DNA of 7,748 nucleotides from an uncultured Ruminococcus sp. GTDB lineage: Bacteria > Bacillota > Clostridia > Oscillospirales > Acutalibacteraceae. The notes under the pieces are model-generated. The model was given only the letters and a program-made list of their open reading frames with translations, did not search any database and was not told the DNA's origin. The position numbers and the translations under genes are program-made. Positions 1 through 4,912 of this stretch are shown here, piece after piece (position 1 is the first letter of the stretch; each line of letters begins with the position of its first letter). Location of the stretch: contig CALZCU010000034.1 in the NCBI GenBank assembly GCA_945632055.1, positions 1 through 7,748 of the forward strand, read 5' to 3'.

Positions 1-1
1 C

Positions 2-409
2 CCGTCAAAAAGCTGTAATGAAGCTCTTGCAAGAAGCATAGTTGCATCGTTTGTTATGAACCTCGACCCGACGGTGAACGAGCTGAGCGACATCAAGACA
101 GCGGTATCCGAGGCTGTGACAAACTGCATTGTTCACGGCTACAAAAGGGCTGACGGCACAATTTACATAAAGGGCAGAATAACCGATAAAAACAAGGTGA
201 TAATCAAAATCCGTGACCGTGGGTGCGGAATTGAAGATGTTGAAAAGGCAATGGAGCCGCTCTTTACAACTGCTCCCGAGGAGGAGAGGGCAGGACTCGG
301 CTTTGCAGTTATGCAGAGCTTCTGCGATAAGGTAAGGGTGAAGTCCGAGCCTGAAAAGGGCACGACGGTTACGCTCGAAAAAACCTTCGGAAACAGCAAT
401 GACCGATAA
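2..409 (+). CDS. spoIIAB: Anti-sigma F factor SpoIIAB (serine kinase), 5' end missing
   Basis: SpoIIAB is a cytoplasmic GHKL-fold protein. It binds and inhibits sigma F and phosphorylates the anti-anti-sigma factor SpoIIAA during early sporulation. The reading frame is open from base 2, so the true start lies upstream; 135 residues are visible. By alignment from memory with B. subtilis SpoIIAB about nine N-terminal residues are missing. The first in-frame ATG (base 56) is internal, because the codons before it already match the family (..EALARSIVASFV..). Arg11 of the visible part aligns with Arg20 of the B. subtilis protein, a contact residue for partners. The ATP-binding N-box is E37-AVTN41, followed by IRDRGCGI (about 70-77) and the ATP-lid/G-box region LFTTAPEEERAGLGF. 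The 3' end overlaps sigF by 11 bases. spoIIAA would be expected just upstream. Identity is secure; only the start is unknown. Confidence 0.95.
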   Translation, partial: PSKSCNEALARSIVASFVMNLDPTVNELSDIKTAVSEAVTNCIVHGYKRADGTIYIKGRITDKNKVIIKIRDRGCGIEDVEKAMEPLFTTAPEEERAGLGFAVMQSFCDKVRVKSEPEKGTTVTLEKTFGNSNDR

Positions 410-1061
410 AAACAAAATTGCGCAGAGCAATATAGGACTTGTCCACGCATGCTGTAAACGCTTCAAGGGCAAGGGCATTGAATACGAGGAGCTTTTTTCG
501 GCAGGCAGCTTAGGTCTTGCAAAGGCAATAAACAGCTTTGACGAGGAGAGAGGCTGTGCTTTTTCAACCTATGCTTTTCCTGTGATTATGGGAGAAATCA
601 AGCGGCTGTTTCGTGACGGCGGCGCTGTCAAGGTGAGCAGGACTCTAAAGGAGATTGCAGTCGCAATAAGTAAGCTTAACAATGAAAACAAGCTGAAAAG
701 CGGCAGTGAACTGACGGTTTCACAGCTCGCTCAGCGACTTGATACCTCTGTTGAAAAGGTAGTTGACGCACTCAACAGCGTGAAAAATCCGTTGTCGCTC
801 ACAGCAGAATTTGACGAGGACGGCAATCCGCAGATTGATGTTCCTGTCGATGATATCCAGTATGAAATATCCGAAAGGCTCAGTCTTGAACAGACTCTTG
901 AGCTGCTTGAAAAAAAGGACAGAGAAATCATCAGACTTCGCTATTATCAAAGCAAAACACAAACACAGACAGCAAAGCTGCTTAATATGACTCAGGTTCA
1001 AGTCAGCAGACGAGAAAAGAAAATCCTTGCTATGATTCGTGAGAAAATGGAGGTCAGCTAA
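399..1061 (+). CDS. sigF: RNA polymerase sigma-F factor, short N-terminus
   Basis: Sigma F directs forespore-specific transcription after the asymmetric septum forms. This 220-residue protein has region 2 at about residues 11-75 (NIGLVHACCKRF through the region 2.4 stretch YAFPVIMGEIKRLFRD), region 3 at about 76-140, and a region 4 helix-turn-helix at about 180-210 (LRYYQSKTQTQTAKLL, QVQVSRREKKIL). The SpoIIAB neighbour identifies it as SigF rather than the related SigG. It is about 35 residues shorter at the N-terminus than the roughly 255-residue B. subtilis protein. The ATG at 399 is the only usable start, since the frame is closed by TGA at 339-341 with no ATG, GTG or TTG in between. There is no strong Shine-Dalgarno site (only GGA near 389), so translation is probably coupled to spoIIAB. 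No spoVA genes follow; a terminator does. Confidence 0.95.
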   Translation: MTDKNKIAQSNIGLVHACCKRFKGKGIEYEELFSAGSLGLAKAINSFDEERGCAFSTYAFPVIMGEIKRLFRDGGAVKVSRTLKEIAVAISKLNNENKLKSGSELTVSQLAQRLDTSVEKVVDALNSVKNPLSLTAEFDEDGNPQIDVPVDDIQYEISERLSLEQTLELLEKKDREIIRLRYYQSKTQTQTAKLLNMTQVQVSRREKKILAMIREKMEVS

Positions 1062-1091
1062 AAAGTTTATAATTAGCTTATATACAAAAAT

Positions 1092-1120
1092 AAACCCGGT
1101 GTCGTAATGACGCCGGGTTT
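1092..1120. terminator. Bidirectional intrinsic terminator between sigF and the facing zinc-ribbon gene
   Basis: A 12-bp stem (1092-1103 with 1109-1120, one G-T pair) encloses the 5-nt loop 1104-1108. The stem core is AAACCCGG/CCGGGTTT. On the minus strand the stem is followed by TTTATTTTTG, a good U-rich tail 28 nt beyond the stop of the gene ending at 1148. On the plus strand the stem ends in TTTT, 31 nt after the sigF stop. It therefore fits termination of both convergent transcripts, more strongly for the minus one. Confidence 0.88.
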
Positions 1121-1147
1121 TGAGTTGGTTTATAAAATTATTCTTTA

Positions 1148-1957
1148 TTATAAGAGCTTGTTGAGAATATCACCATAGCTGCCGTAGCTGCTTGAGCCGC
1201 TGAGCATATTGCTTAAACCGCCAAGTGCTGATGTGCCTGCTGACCAAGCAAACAGCTTTCCGAATACCCACATTGAGAACAGGTAAGCAGCTGTAACGAG
1301 TACTGCTGTTACGAGGAAGAACAGGAAATTGTTCTTGATTTCGGGAATATCGTTCTTAAGCTCGGAAACAAGGCAGATAATAAGATACATTACTGCAAAG
1401 CAGATAATTGCTGCTGTAACATACTTATTGATAAAGCCGCCGATAGCTGCAACGATAAAGAAAATTGAAACGGGCATTGAGTGAATACCGAACTCAACAA
1501 ACGCACCAATAAAGGCATTCTTTGTGTCAGCCTGCTTATTGAACATCTTAACGATAACGAATTTGATGAGTGTGTAGAAGCCTGCAAAAATAACTACGCC
1601 GATTAATGCTGTCAGAATAACAATGCCGAAGTTAAATGCCTTCTGAGCTGCAAAGAAACAGCAGTTGAAGCCGAACATAATAAGGAAAAGGATTGCGCAG
1701 TAAAGAGCTGAAAGAATGAAGTCATTAGTCTTTTTTGCTACACCGATAATTTCCTTGCTCTTTGTCCAATAGGATACGAATACAACGGGAATGTTCTTGA
1801 GAGCGTCAACAAACTTTGCTCCGCCAACGCTGGGTGCTCCGCCTACTGCATAGGGAGATGCTTTTTTCGCTGCAGGAGCTGCTGCCTGAGCCTGTGTCTG
1901 ACAGCTGCAAACCTCGTTGTCAGCTAACTGTTTTCCGCAAAACTTACAAAATTTCAT
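1148..1957 (-). CDS. Zinc-ribbon multi-pass membrane protein, function unknown
   Basis: I do not recognise a characterised family for this 269-residue protein. It opens with a short Cys-rich motif, C4-x2-C7 then C17-x-C19. This resembles the FCxxCG zinc ribbons at the start of many clostridial membrane proteins, but the second knuckle is CxC instead of CxxC. An Ala/Gln-rich linker follows (about 20-35), then about five hydrophobic segments near residues 80-102, 109-136, 160-176, 178-198 and 210-233, and a Gly/Ser-rich tail (about 239-262). A Yip1-like or general integral-membrane fold is possible but unproven. The start at 1957 is supported by TGGAGGA at 1964-1970, six bases upstream. It lies 125 bp downstream of another zinc-ribbon gene on the same strand, so the two may be cotranscribed or functionally linked. 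It ends at the shared terminator at 1092-1120. Confidence 0.85.
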   Translation of the reverse strand: MKFCKFCGKQLADNEVCSCQTQAQAAAPAAKKASPYAVGGAPSVGGAKFVDALKNIPVVFVSYWTKSKEIIGVAKKTNDFILSALYCAILFLIMFGFNCCFFAAQKAFNFGIVILTALIGVVIFAGFYTLIKFVIVKMFNKQADTKNAFIGAFVEFGIHSMPVSIFFIVAAIGGFINKYVTAAIICFAVMYLIICLVSELKNDIPEIKNNFLFFLVTAVLVTAAYLFSMWVFGKLFAWSAGTSALGGLSNMLSGSSSYGSYGDILNKLL

Positions 1958-1963
1958 AAAAAT

Positions 1964-1970
1964 TCCTCCA
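1964..1970 (-). promoter_or_regulatory. Ribosome binding site of the zinc-ribbon multi-pass gene
   Basis: The minus strand reads TGGAGGA, a near-perfect Shine-Dalgarno match six bases before the ATG at 1957-1955. It fixes that start. Confidence 0.85.
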
Positions 1971-1990
1971 TAATAATATTGTAAAAATTT

Positions 1991-2019
1991 TTTATACTGA
2001 TATTCCGCAGAAATGCGAA
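1991..2019 (-). promoter_or_regulatory. Possible weak sigma-A promoter inside the intergenic inverted repeat
   Basis: The minus strand has TTCGCA (2019-2014), a 17-nt spacer and TATAAA (1996-1991), matching the sigma-A boxes at 4/6 and 5/6 positions. It would start transcription near 1985, about 28 nt upstream of the ATG at 1957. It overlaps one arm of the hairpin at 1996-2059. If real, the downstream gene has its own promoter. The match is modest for AT-rich DNA. Confidence 0.3.
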
Positions 2020-2059
2020 ACTAATTTGCGGATTTTCGCTTGTTCTTCGGAATATCAGT
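1996..2059. repeat. Compound inverted repeat between the two zinc-ribbon genes
   Basis: The outer arms 1996-2012 and 2043-2059 pair over 17 positions with one mismatch (2008/2047); the core is ACTGATATTCCG. An inner stem pairs 2015-2020 with 2034-2039 (GCGAAA/TTTCGC), leaving a 13-nt loop. In the minus-strand transcript it forms after the stop codon at 2083. The hairpin is followed by ATAAAAAATTTTTT, so the U run is displaced by about eight bases and the terminator match is imperfect. It could be a weak or partial terminator, an mRNA-stabilising element or a processing site that sets different levels for the two genes. Confidence 0.75.
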
Positions 2060-2070
2060 TTTAAGCTTCA

Positions 2071-2084
2071 AAGCAAATTTGCTT
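2071..2084. repeat. 14-bp perfect palindrome overlapping a stop codon
   Basis: AAGCAAATTTGCTT is an exact palindrome. It overlaps the first two bases of the stop codon (2085-2083) of the minus-strand gene. It may be part of the 3' structure of that mRNA or a protein-binding site; nothing else supports a role. Confidence 0.4.
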
Positions 2085-3630
2085 ATGAAACTTTAGTTGC
2101 TGTGTAGTATGAATTATTAAGATATCTGCTTCCTTTTTCAACATCCTTAAGCGACTTGCCGTTGCTGGAATAAACGTATTCGCTCGAATCGTCGTCAAAG
2201 TTAAGCTCACCGTCAAACATATATGTGTTTGTAAAGTAGTGAATACCGTACTTGTTGCTATTGTTCTTATCCTTATAAATAACTAAAACCATATTCTTAG
2301 TGCTGTCTGAAGATGACTTAGCTTCGAGGAAGTAAACCTCCTGAATATCAGCATCTCTGCTTCCAAAGCCGTAATCATTAATCTCTGTTGTTGCTGTCGT
2401 TTTGATAGCCTCAAGATTTTTCTTTGCATCATCGACAGTTAACGGCTCATTGGCTTTAACTGTGTATGACTTTTCTGTTTCAGTAAAGATGATGCTTGTT
2501 TCGGGAACATAACCCTCAGGCAAACTATCATTGTAGTTATAGGTGTTGAGTTTAACAGTTACGCTTTCGCCGTTGTCGAGATATGACTTATCTGAAAAAT
2601 CAAGGTATAGGTTTATTTTTTTTCCGTCGGAATTAATTACCTTAAAGCCGTCATCGTTGGTGTACTTAAATGTGCAGCCGCCCTGCTCAAAGTTAAAGTC
2701 CTTGAAACCGAATTTGATATATCCGTCTCTGATGCCCTTTGAATAAGCGATGTTGTTGTCGTCAATATACTTGAACAAATCAACATTTACAGGCTCCTTT
2801 GTTGCAACGCCTTCCTTTTCGAGCATATCGGAAACCTTAAACTCAACGGTTTTGTCAGACTTATCAAAGCTTACACCTAAGCTCTTTTCCATAATGCTGA
2901 TGCTGTTCTTTGATAACTCTGAATTGTCCCAAGAGAGCTTGACAACAACCGTATCGTCAGATTTAAGATTGTTCAGCTTTGCGTATGTATGAATATCTTT
3001 TTTAGCTGAAAGTGAAGAAAGGTTAATTGTTGTTGATTCTGCTGTGCTGTCCTCCTCAGAACCCTTAACGGTAGCGGATACATCGCAGTACTCCAGGATA
3101 GAGCTTACGCTTGAGGGAGATTTTGTAATTGCACCGTAATTTCCTTTCATCAAATTCTCGATCATCTCGGCACTGTTTGCCTCTGCTGAATTTGCACCGC
3201 TTACTTTTTCAATGTAGATTTTTTCGGAATCTACAGTTACATTTGCAGAAAGATAGCCGTCAAAGAGTATTTCTTCACCAAACTTAAACTTGATAAACTG
3301 TGACGGGTCGATTCTGTTCATCATCGGAATAATGAACACGAAAAGAACTGTAAGCACAACTGCAACAAAAGCCGCACCGATTGAAGAAAACAGAATAATC
3401 TTCTTTGTTTTCTTTGACATAGGCTTTTTGGGTGCCTTTACAGCTTCAGGCTGAGCCACTGTCTGAGCCTCGGTCTGAACTTCAGTTTGAGCTTCAGTCT
3501 GTACCTGAGCAACAGGCTGTTCGTTTACAGGTGTTTCAACCTGCTCGGGTGAAGCGTTAAGCGGCGCACCGCATTTTTCGCAGAACTTTTCACCCTCATT
3601 AGCTTTGTTTCCGCATTTTTCGCAGAACAT
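2083..3630 (-). CDS. Zinc-ribbon, single-pass exported protein with tandem extracellular repeats, function unknown
   Basis: This 515-residue protein belongs to no family I can name with confidence. It starts with a zinc ribbon (C3-x2-C6, C17-x2-C20), then an acidic/Gln-rich linker with five [VA]QTE-type tetrapeptides (43-62). A basic stretch (KKPMSKKTKK) precedes one hydrophobic segment (about 78-102). The N-terminus should be cytoplasmic and about 410 residues exported. The exported part seems to hold two related units: LKSDDTVVVKLSWDNSEL (222-239) resembles LDNGESVTVKLNTYNYNDSL (351-370), each followed by a beta-rich stretch. A different Tyr/Ser/Asp-rich region (about 415-515) closes it. 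The only exported Cys residues are C182 and C319. The frame extends up to 3666, but the ATG at 3630-3628 is chosen because AAAGGAGAG sits just upstream and the protein then begins MFCEKCG, as zinc-ribbon proteins do. A consensus promoter lies about 240 nt upstream. Confidence 0.88.
   Translation of the reverse strand: MFCEKCGNKANEGEKFCEKCGAPLNASPEQVETPVNEQPVAQVQTEAQTEVQTEAQTVAQPEAVKAPKKPMSKKTKKIILFSSIGAAFVAVVLTVLFVFIIPMMNRIDPSQFIKFKFGEEILFDGYLSANVTVDSEKIYIEKVSGANSAEANSAEMIENLMKGNYGAITKSPSSVSSILEYCDVSATVKGSEEDSTAESTTINLSSLSAKKDIHTYAKLNNLKSDDTVVVKLSWDNSELSKNSISIMEKSLGVSFDKSDKTVEFKVSDMLEKEGVATKEPVNVDLFKYIDDNNIAYSKGIRDGYIKFGFKDFNFEQGGCTFKYTNDDGFKVINSDGKKINLYLDFSDKSYLDNGESVTVKLNTYNYNDSLPEGYVPETSIIFTETEKSYTVKANEPLTVDDAKKNLEAIKTTATTEINDYGFGSRDADIQEVYFLEAKSSSDSTKNMVLVIYKDKNNSNKYGIHYFTNTYMFDGELNFDDDSSEYVYSSNGKSLKDVEKGSRYLNNSYYTATKVS
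3445..3504 (-). repeat. 12-bp-period coding repeat ([VA]QTE linker)
   Basis: Five consecutive 12-base units encode VQTE, AQTE, VQTE, AQTV and AQPE in the linker between the zinc ribbon and the membrane segment of the gene at 2083-3630. Third codon positions vary (CAG/CAA, GAA/GAG), so the array is diverged. It probably acts as a flexible spacer whose length could change by slippage or recombination. Confidence 0.7.
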
Positions 3631-3639
3631 AAATAATCT

Positions 3640-3648
3640 CTCCTTTAA
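3640..3648 (-). promoter_or_regulatory. Ribosome binding site that decides the start at 3630
   Basis: The minus strand reads AAAGGAGAG ending nine bases before the ATG at 3630-3628. No comparable site precedes the longer in-frame start near 3666, so the shorter protein is preferred. Confidence 0.85.
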
Positions 3649-3662
3649 AATTGTATTGTAAT

Positions 3663-3678
3663 CCAATCATTTGATTGG
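3663..3678. repeat. Palindromic hairpin or operator candidate in the leader
   Basis: CCAATCA (3663-3669) and TGATTGG (3672-3678) are perfect inverted repeats separated by two bases. The element lies about 33 bp upstream of the start codon at 3630, in the presumed leader. It could be a small RNA hairpin near the ribosome binding site or a dimeric protein operator. Confidence 0.5.
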
Positions 3679-3699
3679 TTCATACACAAGACAAGTATG

Positions 3700-3726
3700 G
3701 AACCGGACTGTTTAAAAATCCGGTTC
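3700..3726. repeat. 8-bp stem hairpin without a U tail
   Basis: GAACCGGA (3700-3707) pairs perfectly with TCCGGTTC (3719-3726) around an 11-base loop. It is the most GC-rich stem in the region. Neither strand has a T run after it, so it is not a typical intrinsic terminator. It probably belongs to the leader structure. Confidence 0.6.
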
Positions 3727-3808
3727 GTCTGCACAGGCTGTTTCTATATTTATGTTTTATAAAACCTGAAAATGATAATACTAAATAAATACAGTAAGTA
3801 AAACAGCA

Positions 3809-3837
3809 ATTATACTTTACGCACATCGTTTTGAGAA
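3809..3837 (-). promoter_or_regulatory. Possible second minus-strand promoter
   Basis: The minus strand has TTCTCA (3837-3832, 4/6 match), a 17-nt spacer and a perfect TATAAT (3814-3809). It would give a shorter leader starting near 3802 and lacking part of the nested stems. It is weaker than the consensus promoter upstream and may be fortuitous. Confidence 0.3.
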
Positions 3838-3856
3838 AAGCGACTGTGCAGTACAG

Positions 3857-3886
3857 AATTATACATAATCTTAATTAATTATACAT
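3857..3886. repeat. Direct repeats AATTATACAT spaced by 20 bp
   Basis: AATTATACAT occurs at 3857-3866 and 3877-3886, an exact 20-bp period (about two helical turns). The core AATTATAC recurs at 3808-3815. The second copy covers the -10 box of the minus-strand promoter and the first lies just past its expected start. This is the geometry of a tandem repressor site, but chance duplication of an AT-rich -10 motif is also possible. Confidence 0.45.
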
Positions 3887-3906
3887 TTATTTGCAAATTC
3901 TGTCAA
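3878..3906 (-). promoter_or_regulatory. Perfect-consensus sigma-A promoter for the zinc-ribbon genes
   Basis: On the minus strand TTGACA (3906-3901) and TATAAT (3883-3878) are separated by exactly 17 bases (3884-3900). All twelve box positions match the consensus. The expected start is near 3871, about 240 nt before the ATG at 3630. Such a match predicts strong housekeeping transcription unless it is repressed. Confidence 0.82.
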
Positions 3907-4008
3907 TAATTATTTGCTTTTGGAATATACAATATTCGTAAAATTATTCACTCTGTTTTGTTCGCTTTTTTGTAAATCTAAGTATAAAATAAAAAGTGTC
4001 GCAAAATA

Positions 4009-4037
4009 TTGAAAAGCAGAGTATAAAATGATATAAT
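4009..4037 (+). promoter_or_regulatory. Sigma-A promoter of the thyX operon
   Basis: TTGAAA (4009-4014), a 17-base spacer and a perfect TATAAT (4032-4037) lie upstream of thyX. Transcription should begin near 4044 and leave a 45-nt leader. It is divergent from the minus-strand promoter at 3878-3906, with about 100 bp between the two -35 boxes. A second GTATAAAAT occurs at 3982-3990 but has no good -35 partner. Confidence 0.75.
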
Positions 4038-4076
4038 TAATAAATAATGCAGAAAAATAATTGGAATTAGTCAGAA

Positions 4077-4083
4077 AAGAGGA
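4077..4083 (+). promoter_or_regulatory. Ribosome binding site of thyX
   Basis: AAGAGGA ends five bases before the ATG at 4089, a suitable Shine-Dalgarno spacing. Confidence 0.75.
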
Positions 4084-4088
4084 AAACA

Positions 4089-4901
4089 ATGGCGATCAAG
4101 GTTACATTGCTTACACATACACCGAACCCCGAGCAGACGGTTGCAATGGCGGCTAAGCTGTGCTATTCGCCGTCGGGAATTGACGATATACGAAACGGAC
4201 TTACCGAGGAAAAAACGGCTTCCTTTATCAATATGCTTTCCGACCTCGGCCACGCAAGCCCAACCGAACACGCTTCGTTTACCTTTGGAATCGAGGGCAT
4301 TTCAAGAGCCTGTTCGCACCAGCTTGTGCGCCACAGGATTGCTTCCTACAGCCAGCAGTCGCAGAGGTATGTTGACGGCACGAGCTTTGAATTTGTAACA
4401 CCCCCCGAGATTGCAAAGAATGAAAAGGCACTCAAGGCTTATGAAAGAGTTATTTCAATGCAGTCGCAGGCATACAAGGAAATTCGTGATGCCCTTGCCG
4501 CAAGATATATTGAAGAATTTTGTGAGAAATACGGCGGAAATGTAGGGGGAAGCGATGAGGAAATCATCGAAGCCTTTGGCAAGGAGAATAAAAAGCAGTG
4601 CTCCGCTTTTATCAAAAAGGCAAATGAGGACGCCCGTTTTATCCTGCCAAATGCCTCGACAACAAAAATTGTATGCACATTCAATGCTCGCAGTCTGCAA
4701 AACTTCTTTGCACACCGCTGCTGCAACAGAGCGCAGTGGGAAATCAGAGAGGTAGCCGAGCAGATGTTGCTCCAATGCCTTGAGGTTGCGCCAAACCTGT
4801 TCAAAAACTGCGGACCGTCCTGCCTTTTCGGTCCCTGCCCTGAGGGCAATATGTGCTGCGGCAGGCAAAAGGAAATGCGCAGAAAATACGGCAAATCATA
4901 A
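4089..4901 (+). CDS. thyX: FAD-dependent thymidylate synthase ThyX
   Basis: ThyX methylates dUMP to dTMP, using methylene-tetrahydrofolate as carbon donor and NADPH/FAD as reductant. It is a cytoplasmic homotetramer unrelated in fold to ThyA. The signature RHRxxSxxxQS is at residues 81-91 (RHRIASYSQQS). Other family landmarks are LGHASPTEHASFTF (53-66), DARFILPNAS (181-190) and NARSLQNFFAHRCCNRAQWEIR (199-220). At 270 residues it is longer than the roughly 220-residue Thermotoga enzyme. Extra length comes partly from a middle insertion (about 108-175) and partly from a Cys-rich tail with C241, C245, C250, C256 and C257. I recall similar tails in clostridial ThyX proteins. It is first in a tight operon, followed by thymidylate kinase, the next step toward dTTP. 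Start choice is supported by AAGAGGA and the promoter at 4009-4037. Confidence 0.97.
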   Translation: MAIKVTLLTHTPNPEQTVAMAAKLCYSPSGIDDIRNGLTEEKTASFINMLSDLGHASPTEHASFTFGIEGISRACSHQLVRHRIASYSQQSQRYVDGTSFEFVTPPEIAKNEKALKAYERVISMQSQAYKEIRDALAARYIEEFCEKYGGNVGGSDEEIIEAFGKENKKQCSAFIKKANEDARFILPNASTTKIVCTFNARSLQNFFAHRCCNRAQWEIREVAEQMLLQCLEVAPNLFKNCGPSCLFGPCPEGNMCCGRQKEMRRKYGKS

Positions 4902-4912
4902 TGAGGTATGAT

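Larger units (their letters stand above)
3631..3871 (-). promoter_or_regulatory. Candidate structured 5' leader of the zinc-ribbon gene
   Basis: The perfect promoter at 3878-3906 predicts a start near 3871 and a leader of about 240 nt. Complementary segments nest: CTGCACAG (3729-3736) with 3844-3851; GCTGTTT (3737-3743) with 3801-3807; TATTTAT (3747-3753) with 3785-3791. A side hairpin fits between the first two stems (3826-3832 with 3836-3843, one bulge). It can extend through 3821-3825 with 3845-3849, which would break the first stem, so two folds compete. Two further hairpins (3700-3726, 3663-3678) lie nearer the start codon. The layout resembles a cis-regulatory leader, but I do not recognise a known riboswitch or other RNA class. 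AT-richness makes some of the pairing expected by chance. Confidence 0.4.

Noticed and set aside
5..478. 157-residue open frame on the minus strand over spoIIAB
   Set aside because: It is antisense to a well-conserved SpoIIAB and the sigF start and resembles no protein I know; it is a shadow frame.
399..1061. Assignment as SigG in place of SigF
   Set aside because: The overlap with spoIIAB places it in the spoIIA locus, and it lacks the spoIIGA-sigE neighbourhood expected for sigG.
3631..3666. Longer N-terminus for the zinc-ribbon protein (start near 3666)
   Set aside because: The extra 12 residues have no ribosome site and would precede the MFCEKCG start typical of zinc-ribbon proteins; AAAGGAGAG lies inside that extension.
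3700..3726. Intrinsic terminator call for the GAACCGGA hairpin
   Set aside because: Neither strand has a T run after the stem, so only a generic hairpin is claimed.
3729..3851. 6S RNA or a known riboswitch in the 3631-3871 leader
   Set aside because: The outer stem is only 8 bp, no conserved core sequence is recognised, and the RNA leads directly into an ORF with its own ribosome site; evidence suffices only for an unnamed structured leader.
4439..4894. Long minus-strand open frames over the 3' half of thyX (also 4455-4868)
   Set aside because: The plus frame is an unmistakable ThyX. The antisense frames lack a plausible ribosome site and any recognisable motif.
4853..4912. Longer N-terminus for thymidylate kinase
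   Set aside because: It would overlap thyX by about 50 bases and push the P-loop strand away from the N-terminus, where Tmk proteins carry it; GAGG at 4903 supports 4913.
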